Shown piece by piece: positions 22,171 to 34,496 of a stretch of 64,000 nucleotides of DNA. The first letter of the stretch is position 1, and every line of letters starts with the position of its first letter. The position numbers and the translations under genes are program-made. The notes below the pieces were generated by a model. It was not told where the DNA came from and did not search any database. It worked only from the letters and a program-made list of their open reading frames with translations. Source of the stretch: Echiichthys vipera. Taxonomy: Eukaryota > Chordata > Actinopteri > Perciformes > Trachinidae. The DNA lies in assembly GCA_963691815.1 (NCBI GenBank), contig OY829661.1, forward strand, positions 23,588,500 to 23,652,499, read 5' to 3'.

Positions 22171-23933
22171 GCAAATCCGTTTATATTGTCATGTTATCAA
22201 TCGTTACATTGCTATTCTTAAAATACTGATGATAGCCTCTTTAACCAAGTGCCTAAACATAAGCATTAAAATGTTTATCATTAAAGAGCAGGCTTGAGGA
22301 GGGATGTTGCAGGGAAGACAAATAAAATACGTTTTCTAAAACATGATTAGATTGAAAATGTCATCTAGGTTGCACTATTTTTCTTTCTTATGCCGTTTTG
22401 AACTGGAAGCATATGGATGTAATTATAAAGGTTTAAAGAGGTTATTTTTACCTACTGCAGATATTCAAAACAATAACCTTGCTGTTTAGCATAAGGGTCA
22501 ACAGGCCATAAGAATAAAAGAAGTGTTATTGTAAGTGTGCCGTGAAAAACATTTTAATTAGTCTATTTAATTACAGAAAAATAATCATGTTTACATAGTG
22601 CAGCCATTCGATTAGTATGTGCATGAATTAACATTTTAATTGCTGTAATATATTTGTAGTACCGGATTATTCTATAGAACCTAATCAGTCACAAATTAAA
22701 CATGAATTATGTAAGATGTTACCTGAATAAATGTGAAAAGAAGAGTGAATGCATGTACCGCCATACAAAATGGATTTTAATAATGCATATTCACAGTGGC
22801 AGCTTCTTGAAAAATGCGACTAGGATTTTTGAAATCGGGTCTAATTGCAGCTCTCTGCTAACTGAGATCATGAGATGTGTGATTGATTTCCAGCCACAGA
22901 GAGACAGATTCTAAAAACACAATCGCAACATTCAATTTGTAGGAGCAAGAAGCACCAAAGAGACAAATATTTGCCGTTGTAGGTGCTGAATCATTGATGG
23001 TATTTGTCTTTCTTCTCCCCTGTTGCTTGAATTGATGCGCGCTCGACTGCTGGTGTGATTTTCAATTACATGAACCTTTGTGGTGTGGGATTTCTTTTCA
23101 CATTACACAGCAGCTCCTGCTGTCATAAAGAGCAGGACTCCATACAGGATGAATAACCAGCACTCCCTATTGTCCCGTTTCTATTCAGCAGCATAAATTA
23201 TTAGGTCAACCTTGACACATCCTCATTACAACATAGGCTTGAGAACAAAGTATCTGAATGATTTTAATTTAATGGATCAATACTTAAAACATGAGACCAT
23301 GTTTAAAATTATAAGTTTTGGACAGTATACAGTAACAATAGTGATAATTTGGGCAAGGGGTGAAAGGCAGATTGAAGTGACCACGAGCGGAAATCCCAGT
23401 TCAGACTAAAGATTCAAGGCTTGACTAGTTGAAACGTGTAACTACGTGCAATGTACAGGACTGTAATGTTACAAAACAACAATGCGACTAGACGAGACTG
23501 GGTATCATCTCCATAACAATGACTCTCCGTACTTCCCTTTTAACTTCTCAGGCTTCTTATTGAAGCTTGATAGAATCTGTAGCATCTTAAATCATAAATG
23601 AGGACAGCAAAAACGTGACAATGCAGTTTTATATCCCTGAATCCCTGCTTTGTCCTCGACTCGGCGCTCCCTTTAGCTCTTCTTCTTTCTCTTGCGCACG
23701 CTCATTGAGTCTGACCGGCCATCAATTTGCAAGTAACTTGACCAGCGGACTTTGCTATAAGGTAATTGGTTGTTGAAACAGGTGACACCATCAGACAGTT
23801 TGAGTCAAGATGAGACGGGCTGGTTCACACCGCTGCAACGCTTACCTCTCGTTGAGAATCTTTGATCAAAACTGGGCTTGAGGCCCCTGGGCTCATGTCT
23901 TTTGGAGAACCCCCTTCTCCTATATTGGTGTTT
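22171..23933. other. AT-rich low-repeat stretch, candidate regulatory DNA
   Basis: No gene or mobile element recognised. The block 22500-23210 is rich in TAAT/ATTA homeodomain-type cores (for example AACATTTTAATTAG, TATTTAATTACAG, AACATTTTAATTGC) and contains no microsatellite. That composition is typical of conserved non-coding elements near developmental genes, but no conservation data are available here. Confidence 0.4.
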
Positions 23934-23967
23934 CCTGGTTCGAATCCCGGCTGGGGTCCTTCTGTGT
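23934..23967 (+). mobile_element. V-SINE-type head scrap
   Basis: CCTGGTTCGAATCCCGGCTG and the following GGGTCCTTCTGTGT correspond to the B box end and adjoining segment of the element at 51343-51376. Everything downstream of TTCTGTGT is lost, and 24 bp later a SINE of the other family starts in the opposite direction. Confidence 0.65.
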
Positions 23968-23990
23968 CACACAGAAAATTAAAGCAGATA

Positions 23991-24224
23991 AAGAAGGATT
24001 ACTTTATTAATCCCGCAACGGGAAATTCGATTTTTCACTCTATTATTATTCATGTTACACACACACAGACCCGAAATATATGATGTCAGAGCGAGGGGGC
24101 TGGACCGGCGCCCCGAGCAGTTGGGGGTTCAACAGCACTTGGCAGTGCCCAGGAGATGAACTGGCAACTCTCCAGCCACCAGTCCACGCTCCATTCATGG
24201 TCCCACCAGGGCCGGGTCACCGTA
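23991..24224 (-). mobile_element. tRNA-headed SINE, copy D, 5'-truncated
   Basis: Minus-strand copy of the family at 1480/2191/2923. Its 3' segment reads TTTCCCGTTGCGGGATTAAT then AAAGTAATCC, followed by the shared body and the GAGAGTTGCCAGTTCATCTC block. It stops near 24224, before the tRNA-like head. The tail is GGGATTAATAAAG rather than GGGACAAATAAAG, so it is a different subfamily or an older copy. Confidence 0.75.
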
Positions 24225-24403
24225 AATGTAGAGGAAATGCATAAGATAAAATATGTATGACTCTATATGACAGAAACGAGAAGCAAGATTAAATTATTGC
24301 ACAAAAAAAGAAGAAGAAGAAGTTTGAAAATGGAGCTCTAGAGGCCATTTTGCCAATTTGATCATTTTCATGTACTTTGTGGGTAGTGTCTTCATGGTTT
24401 AAT

Positions 24404-24452
24404 GCACTTACTGTAAGTCACTTTGGATAAAAGTATGTAATGTAATAAGTTA
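24404..24452 (+). mobile_element. SINE/LINE 3' tail (GTCACTTTGGATAAAAG)
   Basis: Contains TAAGTCACTTTGGATAAAAG followed by TGTAATGTAAT-like units, a widely shared teleost 3' tail of L2-related LINEs and the SINEs they mobilise. The upstream body is not recognisable. Confidence 0.65.
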
Positions 24453-25952
24453 TTAAATCAGTAATGTAACTGGATTGTGGATTGTCTTTCTGTAATGATT
24501 TTATGGAATGGATGGCAGAGCAAGTAAAACATGTCTGTGTTTGACTGATGGTTACAAAACTTCAATGACTACTAGAGGTTGGCGCTCCTTTAAAGTGTTT
24601 GCGCTTATCACATCCTGGCTCATTTTCCACCCCCTGAGCATCATATATTACAAAAATGTCAGAGTCAAAGCCCCAGTGGAGTTTGTACAGCAGCTGAAGC
24701 AACTCACTTCAAGACAAACGCTCAAAATGTCTTGCTCTCTATTTGCTCTTCTTCTTTTCTTCTCTGTCTGTCTGCTTTGCACTGACTCATGCGTGGCACA
24801 TATTTTCACAACACTTTTACACACCTCTCACAGTCACACCTAACGGATGAGGTGTCGGATTCTGTTTTATTTTCTACACTGAAGTTGCAAGTGTTAGCGT
24901 TGGCCGTGGTGTAAGTTCCCACTACTGTGCAAGGCAGACGGAAGGAGAATCCACATTGTGTGTTTTCGGTAAATACAAGCAAATAGTCGGTTAATGATGA
25001 GAAACGAGAGTGCGTGACACAACTGAACAACAAAACAGCATTAGTTATTCATGGATCCATAGCATTTTTATTTATTTATTTCGTTTCAGTATGACTGGAG
25101 GTTCAAAGACCTCTGATTTGAAGCACTTCTTTAGTAGCGCTTACTCTTTTCAGCTCGGCTTCTGAACAGTCTCATCTCTGACAGTCTGACAGCGGTGCAG
25201 ACAGTTTGCTCATTAGTGCCCTTATCAAGAGAAAAGCCAACAGTGCTGATGACATTATTCAAATAAGATAAGCAAACATTTGAAATAATGCGTTTCAAGT
25301 GACTGAAAATAAAATGCAAATGTGGTGCATTCACAGCACCGATTCCATCCCACATTATAAAGGTCTTAGTATTCTTAAAGGTAGTGTGCCTTGAGTGCTC
25401 GTTTAAACTTGGAAGTAGCAGATTGACAAAACAATTACAAAACAAGATCACACGATCAATTTACATGGTTCTTCCAAACCATCCAGGAGCGTTGCTTCCT
25501 CAGCAGAAGGGTTGTGCTCAGTTGTCATGGAGATGGTGGTTATTATCAGTGACCTAAATATGGAATTTCAGTGCGTGACTGGCATCCTCGATCTTTCACT
25601 GGCTGTCCGCTGATCTCCTGGTGCCTGCCGGGTTATCTAATGGCTATTGACCTGACGTTATGCTCCAGATAATTTAGGACTTCTTGGGGCAACAACAAAC
25701 ATTTTCACCATTAGCATCAGTAAGAGCCTGCTCGCCCTGATATCAAGAGCTAAAATAGTTAAAAAGCAAACTGACCACCTGGACTCCTGGGACTTTCGCA
25801 GCAGCTCTTGTTTGCAGGCAATGAGTACAGCAGCATAGATGCAAGAAGATGAAAAGCGGTCAATGAAACAAAATATAACTAGAGACCATGCCGCCACGCC
25901 AAAATGGGCCAGGGGTGTAGAGCGGTAGGGCAATGACCCCTGAAATATATAT
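24453..25952. other. non-coding stretch, no gene seen
   Basis: Open frames exist but lack recognisable motifs. Confidence 0.45.
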
Positions 25953-26208
25953 AAACTGCCTCTGTGGTAGTTTATGCTAGAGTAGATGTCTCCACATTCT
26001 TGCCCAGACCGCATACATCTCTGAAATTGGCCTTCATTTTATCTCAACCACACACCTGTAAAGTTTCGGGACTATATCTTGCAGTCTGGATGCAATTGCA
26101 GTGACAAAGTCTGGCAGCAGACATATAGACAGACTTAAACACCTGGCAAAATACTGAAACCTGCCTCTGATGTAGTTCTCACTGGAGCAGGTGTCACATT
26201 TTTCCATG
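25953..26208. repeat. diverged ~50-bp direct repeat, 205 bp apart
   Basis: ACTGCCTCTGTGGTAGTTTA.. at 25953-26001 and ACCTGCCTCTGATGTAGTTC.. at 26158-26208 align with CT(A/G)GAG(T/C)AG(A/G)TGTC and CACATT(C/T)TT downstream. Two decayed copies of one module in the same orientation. Confidence 0.55.
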
Positions 26209-26212
26209 ATCA

Positions 26213-26214
<2 letters not shown>

Positions 26215-26249
<35 letters not shown>
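26215..26249. repeat. (CA)n array
   Basis: About seventeen CA units. Confidence 0.97.
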
Positions 26250-26250
<1 letters not shown>

Positions 26251-26479
26251 CGAGGCTGGTAAATGCGTGTTCCCACTACACATACATTCATCAGACAGTT
26301 CCCCAGATTTTACTCTTATGTTATTAAATGCGCTGAGGTACACATAAAGATAAATGAAGTGAGACAGGGCTCAATAAATGTCTGCTGCACAGCCGGTCCG
26401 ATACTGCGCCCTTCATCACAGAACTATGGCTGACATCACACGACTCGGACCAAATACACAACAACTGTATCGGTTTACT

Positions 26480-26481
<2 letters not shown>

Positions 26482-26511
<30 letters not shown>
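26482..26511. repeat. (TG)n array
   Basis: About fifteen TG units. Confidence 0.97.
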
Positions 26512-26513
<2 letters not shown>

Positions 26514-26621
26514 GTACGTGTGCAAGAGGTTGTCTGTGTTTGTGTCTTTGATCCTCTCCTTCACCCACCACACTGATTAGGGCTGAAATTGGGTGGTGTG
26601 GTTCAGGCACATAAGAACACC

Positions 26622-26648
26622 TGTGTGTGTGTGTGTGCGTGTGTGTGT
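26622..26648. repeat. short (TG)n array
   Basis: TG run with one GC interruption. Confidence 0.9.
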
Positions 26649-27014
26649 CTCTTGTGGGGAGCTTATGGGTTGTCATTGAGAGCAATGTGAGTGAATCTTT
26701 GTCTGGCCTTGACTGGTCTCTGCACCTAAGCCATCCTCAGACGCCCTTCATCATATCTCTGTACGGCAGCAGCTCCCCTCACACAATGACAGGCTCGCAT
26801 GGATCTACGCTTCTGGGAGAAACACAAATGGAGTGTGAGAAAAGTGGAAAGGCAGGAAAAAAAGATGGAGAGGAAGACAATGGGTGAGACCAGACAGGTA
26901 AAGAAAAAAAGATAGAGTAGGGAGACAGATATTCAATTCAAGGTAGAGTTCATAATAGTGTCATATGATAGAAAATACATAAATTGTACTGTTACTATGC
27001 TTTGAAGTAATAGG

Positions 27015-27377
27015 TTAACATTTTGTGAAATATGCTTATTCATTTGCTCGGTAAGATGAGAAGATCCACACCACTCTTACATCTGTATGCTAAATGTCAA
27101 AGCGAGGAGGCCATTAGCTTAGCATTTAGACTGGAAGCAGGGTGGAAAGGCAAGCCTGGCTCTGCCCAAAGGTAAAAAACATAAAGCTATCTAATTACAC
27201 ATTATATCTTTGGACAGAGCCTAGAGGACAGGCTAGCTGTTTCCAATACCTTCCCTTGCTTCCAGTCATTATGCTAAGCGAAGCAGATTTCCTGCTGGCT
27301 CTAGGTTAATGGTGGTATCAATCTCATCATCTCACACTTGCCAAGAAAGCAAATAAGCATATTTCACAAAATGTTAA
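27015..27377. mobile_element. foldback (palindromic) TTAA-ended element, copy 1
   Basis: Ends are exact inverted repeats, TTAACATTTTGTGAAATATG on the left and its complement on the right (27354-27377). The symmetry continues inward: GAGAAGAT..CCACACCA pairs with the GGTATCAATCTCATC region, and TTAGCTTAGCA..ACTGGAAGC pairs with GCTTCCAGT..TGCTAAG. The whole 363 bp is thus close to one long palindrome. This family is very common in fish; other copies here are at 34112, 42168 and 55755. Confidence 0.85.
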
Positions 27378-27891
27378 TCTACCCCTGTAAAGGTGGTGTG
27401 ACTTACAGACAATTGCAACTAAGAAATCCACAAGTAATGGCGTGCTCAATGCGGTTAATGATAAATTGCACTTCAGCCAAAAAAATGTCTGCGCAGAGGG
27501 TTATTGTAATCTATTTTAGCACAAAACCAAAAGAAGAAGATATTCGCAAATAGCTGTCAAAGTCAAATCCATCGATCTACTGCACAATGAATTTGCTCTG
27601 ATGACAATGATATTGAGATGATAAAGTGATCTAGTTATATAGAAAGCCTCGAGCTGGCTTTTTCAGCATATCACTGCTCTCCCTTTGGACCACAATCCGC
27701 CAGTCTGTCAATCTACTGCTCATCATGGATTCTCTGATGGAGGGCTGTGTGGTTGGCGAGACAAGACGCTCTGCTTCCAATGAAGTGGGGTCAGATGAGT
27801 GATGACAAACATCAAGGAAATAAATGTGTGGCATTCTTTCATACCAGGATCTCTACCAATCAGCCTGCAGTCAGACATGGCTGTGTTTACA

Positions 27892-27893
<2 letters not shown>
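27378..27893. other. non-coding stretch, no gene seen
   Basis: Nothing recognised. Confidence 0.5.

Positions 27894-27925
<32 letters not shown>
27894..27925. repeat. (TG)n array
   Basis: About sixteen TG units. Confidence 0.97.
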
Positions 27926-27928
<3 letters not shown>

Positions 27929-27971
27929 GCATTCATTGAGCTAGTCATTTGATGCTATTTCCTAAAGTGCC

Positions 27972-28345
27972 TTCCTTGTGATTACCAAGCTCCTCTGCTC
28001 TCGTCTCAGATCCTCAGACCAGCTGCTCCTGGCTGTCCCTTGATAAGACTAAGGGGTGAGGGCAATCGTTTATTTGCGGTAGCTGTCCCAAAACTTTGAA
28101 GCTGTTTACCATTTTTAATTAAGTGTTCCCAGAGATCAGATACTTTTAAGGCCAAACTTAAGAAGCACATGTTCTCTCAGGCCTTTGAGTGTCCTTAAGT
28201 TTTATGTCTCATTTTTTGCTCTTCTCTGTTTTATATTTTACATCTGTTTATTTACTTATTTATTTGTGCTTGGATTGCAATGCTATCGCCACTGCTTTTT
28301 TTTACTATGTTATGCTATTCACAGAACTTTGGTCAACTTGATTTT
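27972..28345 (+). pseudogene. L2-type LINE ORF2 C-terminus and 3' UTR (relic)
   Basis: A + strand frame near 28000-28037 encodes LRSSDQLLLAVP. After a frameshift, 28068-28197 encodes GNRLFAVAVPKL, a stop, then FKAKLKKHMFSQAF. These correspond in order to the family-typical segments RSSD..LLVVPRTR, GDRAF.VAAP.LWNSLP and FK..LKTHLF at the end of L2 ORF2. Frameshift and stops show it is dead. The following AT-rich DNA with GAACTTTGGTCAAC (28323-28336) resembles the L2 3' UTR. Confidence 0.75.
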
Positions 28346-31300
28346 ACAAATTTAATCTTGCAAACTTGACACAGAGCTTTTCTCTGCTTTCTGTTTTCCC
28401 TCTAAATAAGCATTTGACATATTTAGGCTATATTTTTACAGATGAGCTGGGCATGTGATTAAAGACACCACTGTCAGGGTAATGGCAACTGTGAACGCAT
28501 CATGGAGGCACTGGCTATGGCAGACGGCATTCAGACCACACCACAGTCACACCATTCCAGCCCATGGACACCTGCACTGTTGGTTTTGAGGACTCATCAA
28601 ACAGCAACTTAAACTAAACTGAAGTAGAACAAAGGAGCTCGCCATTCAAGAGAGTCGAGACCAGCGCTGACGGAGTTCTAGTGAAGAGACAAGCTAACAG
28701 CTAATCCAGCAACAGGCCTGGTAATTGGTAAGTGAACCTGCCTAAAGCTACTCTCTCTGGTGTTTGTAAGCAGTCCTTATGTGTGTTTTCCTCGTTTTCA
28801 ACCTCTTTATCTCACTACAGGTTACAGTAGCACTCACTAAATAGTTTTAAACCCCTAGACTAAACTAGTTCATAAAACTAAATAATTCTTGAATCTAAAC
28901 CAAAAGCTAGTAGGCTCATACAAAATGGGTCGTTTTGTTCTTTTTAATTTACAAACGAGCAAATTATCGAATTTAACCACTGCATTTGCAGAAGCTCTCA
29001 AACATCTTTATATTAAGTGATTCATTGGATTAAATTACTTTTTTACAATTCTCTGGAGCTAGGTGTTGTGAAGTTTGTTACTAAATTGTAATGTTGCTTG
29101 ATGTTGAGTACACTTATTGGCTGCATCACGTTCTTGCCAACAATCACGAAAAAGCACATCCTCCCATATAAAATACTGAAATAATCACATTGATTAATGT
29201 GCAGGTAATTAATCAGGCATTGAAACCCCAATGGCTGGAATACCAACTGGGCAAAATGAGTAAAATAGGCAGTCTGGTACACAAAACCTCAGGTTAGCGA
29301 TCAATAGTTTTTATGTAATTTCATAATAACAAGTGTCCATGTCTTGTTGATGGTCCCTGTGTCCTGGGGTACCCTACCAGGTTAACCAGTCCATGGCAAA
29401 CCCACTCATATTTAATTTAAAACAACAACGAATCTGGTTGAATTTCAGCCTGATTCTAAAATTAGCCAGGGCGATCAGACCTTGCTTAATTCATGTCTGC
29501 TCCACAGTCTTGCCTACTTCCCAGACTGTAGCAAATGTTTTGGCGAGTAATAATATCATAACTGAAAAAATGATGGCCAGAACAGCTGTAGAAAAATAAT
29601 ACCCAAGCTTATTGTCCTGTAAGACTGAATCTTTTTTTTTTTTTTACCAATAAATACTTAGTAGGCTTCAGAGGTAGATAGGACTACTGGTACAGACAAC
29701 TTAGCATTTGTAGTTGTAGCCATGAGCTAAAGTTATTACACTATAACTTGCGTATCTCCCTGCATGGCAATAGATGTCTGCCAACAGTTCTCTGCCTTGA
29801 GCTAATGAGCTCCCACCAGAGTCAGTGTGATCAACATTAAGACATAAAGGGGCTGAATGACAATGCTCTCTGCTGCAGTATAAGCTCTCCTCTCTGTCTT
29901 AACTTTCTTCTCGTTCTCGATTCAGCTTACCACTGATACTCCCTCCTTCCTCCTGCTGTTTTCTCATCCTCCCTTTTTTGGTTAGCTCTTAATCAGCAAG
30001 CGTTGTTTGCCTGTTACACTCCGTCTTTGTCATGTGATTCATTTGATGTAGTTAGGCACAATGAGATTCCGATGCTACATCTGGGTCAACTTTCTGTCTG
30101 AAAATTAATTTTGCATGAACCTATTTCTAGGGCTTCCCAACACACTGGAACACGCACGCAAGCACATGTTAAGACACGCAAGCTGCACACACACCTATTC
30201 ATCATTCGCCCAATCCTACCATCACCATCCCCAGGAAAATGAAACAAGACAAGTGTGTAGGGTAGCCACACACATTTACACATCCTTTTTTTGCTATTTT
30301 ACCATGCAGGCAAGGAAAGGGGTGAAATGCATCATGGTTATTATCCTCCAGGAGCAGAGTAATCTGCTGAGAAGGGGGAAGCGGACGATTTGGATGTGAA
30401 GATAATTAAATCCTGGCCTGTGAGAGGACTAATGATGAGATTTTCTCAAAGCTGCTCTACCTTATCGTTTTCATCTGAGCCATGAAAACAGCACTGACTG
30501 CGAATCACGCTTGTGCTTTTCTTCATCACTCAGCAGTTCAGCCCCTGAGGAGCTCTTCTGAGACCAGGGAAAGATATAGATAACCTGGCATGAACCTGAT
30601 GCTCTGTCCCTGAGCCAAGGATTAAGATGGAGCAGCTAGAACTACTCCACTCAAATCAGACTCCAGGATTCACTGTGATTACGTGAGGCTTTGATGGCTT
30701 GTCCATTTGACAGTTCCCTTAAGATCGGGACAGGGGTGGGAGAAGGGATGTTGCAAAAAAAAAAAATCTGCATATAAGGCTATTTTTGTACTGGAGGTAC
30801 TTTTTCAAAGTTGTTTTATTGTGTCCGCACCGCAAGAATAGGAAACAATCCTAATTATTAGAACATCGTTTTGAGGAAATAGGTACAGGAAATAGGTACA
30901 GAGTATAGAGTAGGTACTCTCCCGGAGGAACCTTGAGTGATGTAAGTGTATGTTAATTGGTTGAACACATGAGCCAATGCAGCACTGGTAACTGCCATTT
31001 AAATTGGTCAAATTTAACCTCCACACTCTTGTCACAGCGTAGGAAAGTACATTGCCATCACCAGATGAGTGAAAACTTTGTTCAGCTCATTAACCAGTGT
31101 AGCATTACAGAATTAGCAAGCTAGCTAACTAGTTGGTTAGCTAGCAAGCCAGTTTGTTCTGAAAACACCTATAGTGTGCATTCGAGAACAGGAAAATCAA
31201 TACTTGAAAAAGTATGCAATGATAATGCCCTTTGTATTTACTTTTTTTCCTCTTTCTTCTAAATTTGAGCAGCTGCATTTACTCAAGTCTGACATCGTAT

Positions 31301-32685
31301 TTGTTCCCCATACAAATGAGATCCAAAAGAAACCATCCTCTGCACAAGATTTACATCTAATGAGAGGAATACTTTTAGTTTTTGGTATGAAAAGACATTT
31401 TTGTTCAAGGTTTTCGTGATACCACAAAGCAGCTTAGATTTTTTTCTTTTAAATGAAAGGCTTATGGATTATGTGACTTGAGGAAAGATTTAAAAAACAC
31501 CATTTTCTTTTAAATTAACCTTAATAGTAGATTAAAACAAACATGGTACCTCTGCTACACTGACATTTCTTTAGATCAAGATCCAAAGACTCTCAGATAG
31601 ACTGCTCCAAATCTGTTGTCTTTCAGTGGCTCAGTGGAGCATTGGGATTCATTTTCTTTTATTTCAGCCACAGGGAATGCCTTGTTGCTATTTCCTCATT
31701 GTTAGATTGTGCTCAGTTTGGCAATGTGATAGTCTGGGCTATCTATATCTGGTTCCTCAGCGCTATTGATCTGCAGCATTGCCAGGGTGGGGATGCAGTA
31801 TAGTGGTAATCACAGACTGATATAACCACTGCATTACGTGATTCTTGGGGAAATTGTTTGTGGAAATGTCTTCAGTTTCCCCTACTTTTCCAGCCATTAG
31901 ATTACACAAGTCTCCCACCAAGAAACAGTTTCTTATGTGGCTCTGAGACTGTACCAAGGCACAACAATGCTTTGAGTCTAGTTTCATCCTCTGAGGACCA
32001 TGAATATCTGTACAGATGTCATAGAAATCCAGTCCATAATTCTTTGAGATACATCACTTCAGACCAAAGGGATGGGCGAACGACTGAGTGATACTATTAT
32101 CAAACCACGAATGTGGCTAATAAGAAAAAATGAATCCAAGTCTTATCTTTACCCCATTTCAATGATTAATACCAATGAGGGTTGTGTAACTGAGTCAAAT
32201 TCATGAGTGATGGTGCTAATAAATGAAAAAAAAAACAATCAATAACTGAGTAAATGAGCAGTATCAGAAAACAAATTCAATAGCAACATTAACTGAGCGA
32301 TATGAAACTAATTAACCACAAACCTGCAACAATTTGAAAAATGAATTGATCTAGCTGCTGACATCCACTGCTCCATCTCTCAGACTTGAATGTTGACTGA
32401 GTAACTCTGTGTTTGAAATGATGTTTAGGATAATACTAAGGCAATTCGAAAGAGCAGCATCGTGCATTGTTTTCTGATTGTTTTACTATTGATTTATCAG
32501 TCACGAGTTATAGGGAAAAAAATCACTGTACACAGGTTGGGGTCTTGCATGGCAACAAGTCTTTAAAGCCTATATCTCTTGAAAAAGAGGTTCAGTATGG
32601 ACAATGGCATTGTTTAAACTCCGCAGCGGAACATTTTAGGCACATTCAAACCTCTGCTCTTGTCTGCATGACTTATTTAAACAAT
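28346..32685. other. long non-coding stretch, few repeats
   Basis: No gene recognised in 4.3 kb. It holds a T14 run at 29632-29645, an imperfect tandem AGGAAATAGGTAC near 30873-30900 and a palindrome at 31120-31145. The block 30400-30730 is repeat-free with moderate GC and could be conserved non-coding DNA, but I have no direct evidence. Confidence 0.45.
31120..31145. repeat. 10-bp inverted repeat GCTAGCTAAC
   Basis: GCTAGCTAAC and its exact complement GTTAGCTAGC separated by TAGTTG, in a run of TAGC words. Confidence 0.85.
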
Positions 32686-32724
32686 TTCCCCCTGGGATTA
32701 TAAAAGTAAGTCTGATTCTGATTT
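32686..32724 (+). mobile_element. LINE/SINE 3' tail
   Basis: ATTTCCCCCTGGGATTATAA followed by AAGTAAGTCTGATTCTGATT. The pattern TTTCCCC..GGGATTA(A)TAAAG plus CTGATT repeats is the same tail type seen on the minus-strand elements, here on the + strand. No body is recognisable upstream. Confidence 0.55.
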
Positions 32725-34111
32725 AATTTAAGCCATTAATCAGTGCTCTGCTTTCTGCTGTAAAAAAAAAAAAAAAAGAAGTCCTCTGCTGTCTGCTGAA
32801 ATTAGCAAATAGGTATGGTGCGAAAATTGGCCTTGCAGGGTGGGAGAGTCAGTGCTCAAGCTAATAGCAGGGGATCCTGTATGTCTCTTAATGGGAGGTA
32901 ATCACCTGCTACACAACACTGATCCATTTATGAGACAGAGGTTCTGATATATATATGTATTTTTTTTTTTGTGCAATCAGAAGTACTATCTATTCTGTGC
33001 AGCCAAGAGATTTATGGTTGAGCCTCTGTCTAGTGAGTGGAATGGCATTTCCATTTTGTCACATCGCTTATCAATAGAGCCTTGATAATGATTGGCAACG
33101 CTCGAACTGCAACAGGATCAGGAACAGCAGTAAGAAGGATCTGTCATAACACTTAAATGGCACGTCCACCCATGCTTTTCTAACAATAAACAAACCCACC
33201 AGAAAAAGAAAGGGAAAACAATATGCAAGCATCAGGTTTCTATGGCATCTAGTGTATTTGTAGGCAACTTGCTGGACAGCTTCAGGACTCAGCCTCGCAT
33301 CCATCTCGTAGGATGAGAGTTCTTCTTAAAAACTATGTGTATCTTCTTTTTCTATTTTGATCAGAGTTTAAATTACACTGTGGCTTTTGTGGGAATGGGA
33401 GGGTACTGTGTACATCCACATGCAAACATTATTTGTGCCTGCCTATATGCCTCTAACACACATTTAAATTCATACAGAGGATATTAAGCATGGAACAAAA
33501 GGCAAAAGTACAATTATTCACTAGTGCAACATTTTTCAATCCTGCTCACCTTACCGAGTATTGGGGAAGCAAGACACAGGAACTTGAGTGTTAAGGAGCT
33601 GCAGCATTTATTCATGGTCAACTGAAACCTCCTCTGGTCATTTGCTACCACTTGCAAACTGTTAATTTATTCAGCGCTCTGATCGCTGACAGCTGTCTGC
33701 CCTGAGCACCTCCACCATCACTCTCTACACCCTACAAACATAGGATTGAAATGCCACATGTGTAACAAAGGACAATATAAATTCATACAGAACAAACCAT
33801 GAAGTCAGACCAAAAATCCCCTCATGTTTCTTTCAGAGGAGCTGAGGTCCCAATAGTTCCTCTATATTGTCAGCCCTGTTGATGTGCAGATGGTCAAAAA
33901 CATTTACATTCTTGGATCTTTACTAATAACAGTAAATCTGGCAATATTCAATATGTTGGAGACAGTTCTTCAGACTTTAAACTTTCCTTTTCATTGTGGA
34001 ATAGGCCTAGGCTACATGATGTGGAAAAAATGCTAATATATAAAATGAGGCTATGCTAAATGTACAAAATATACAATTAATACTTAATAATCAATACAAA
34101 CAGCACATGTG
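32725..34111. other. non-coding stretch, no gene seen
   Basis: A15 run at 32763-32777 and T run at 32961-32971. Otherwise unremarkable. Confidence 0.5.
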
Positions 34112-34496
34112 CACTTACATACACTCACTTTCTTCTTGTTTTGTCAATACCACTCTCATATTGATGATTATCATGAAGCTAGAACAAGCAGACGTTTAGC
34201 TTAGCGTAGCAGAAAAAGTAAAAGAAGTTCCCCTTCCCCAAGACTTACCGTTTACATTCCCGTTTTTATCCAGATTAAACAAAAATAACTTGTCAATTAG
34301 CACAATATAAAATGTGCTTTTGAACTGTGGGCAGAGACAGGCTAGCTGATTTCCCTTTCTTCCATCCTTTTTCTATGCTAAGCTGATTATCTTCACGCTA
34401 TACATTCTTATTTAGCTTACAGACATGAGGGCATCAATCGTCTCATCTTTTGGCAAAAAAATTAGCACAATTCCCCGAATCATCTGTTCCTTTAAT
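34112..34496. mobile_element. foldback element, copy 2 (diverged)
   Basis: Left arm has ACTCACTTTCTTCTTGTTTT..ACCACTCTCAT and CGTTTAGCTTAGCG. Right arm has CTATGCTAAGCTGATTATC, ACAGACATGAGGGC and GTTCCTTTAAT. These are the same words, in the same order, as the foldback at 27015 and its relatives, and the arms are inverted. It ends with a TTAA-containing CTTTAAT. Confidence 0.7.

Larger units (their letters stand above)
26250..27014. other. non-coding, with two short TG arrays
   Basis: TG arrays at 26482-26511 and 26622-26648. The rest is unremarkable; the frame at 26627-26887 begins inside the second array and is not credible as a gene. Confidence 0.5.
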
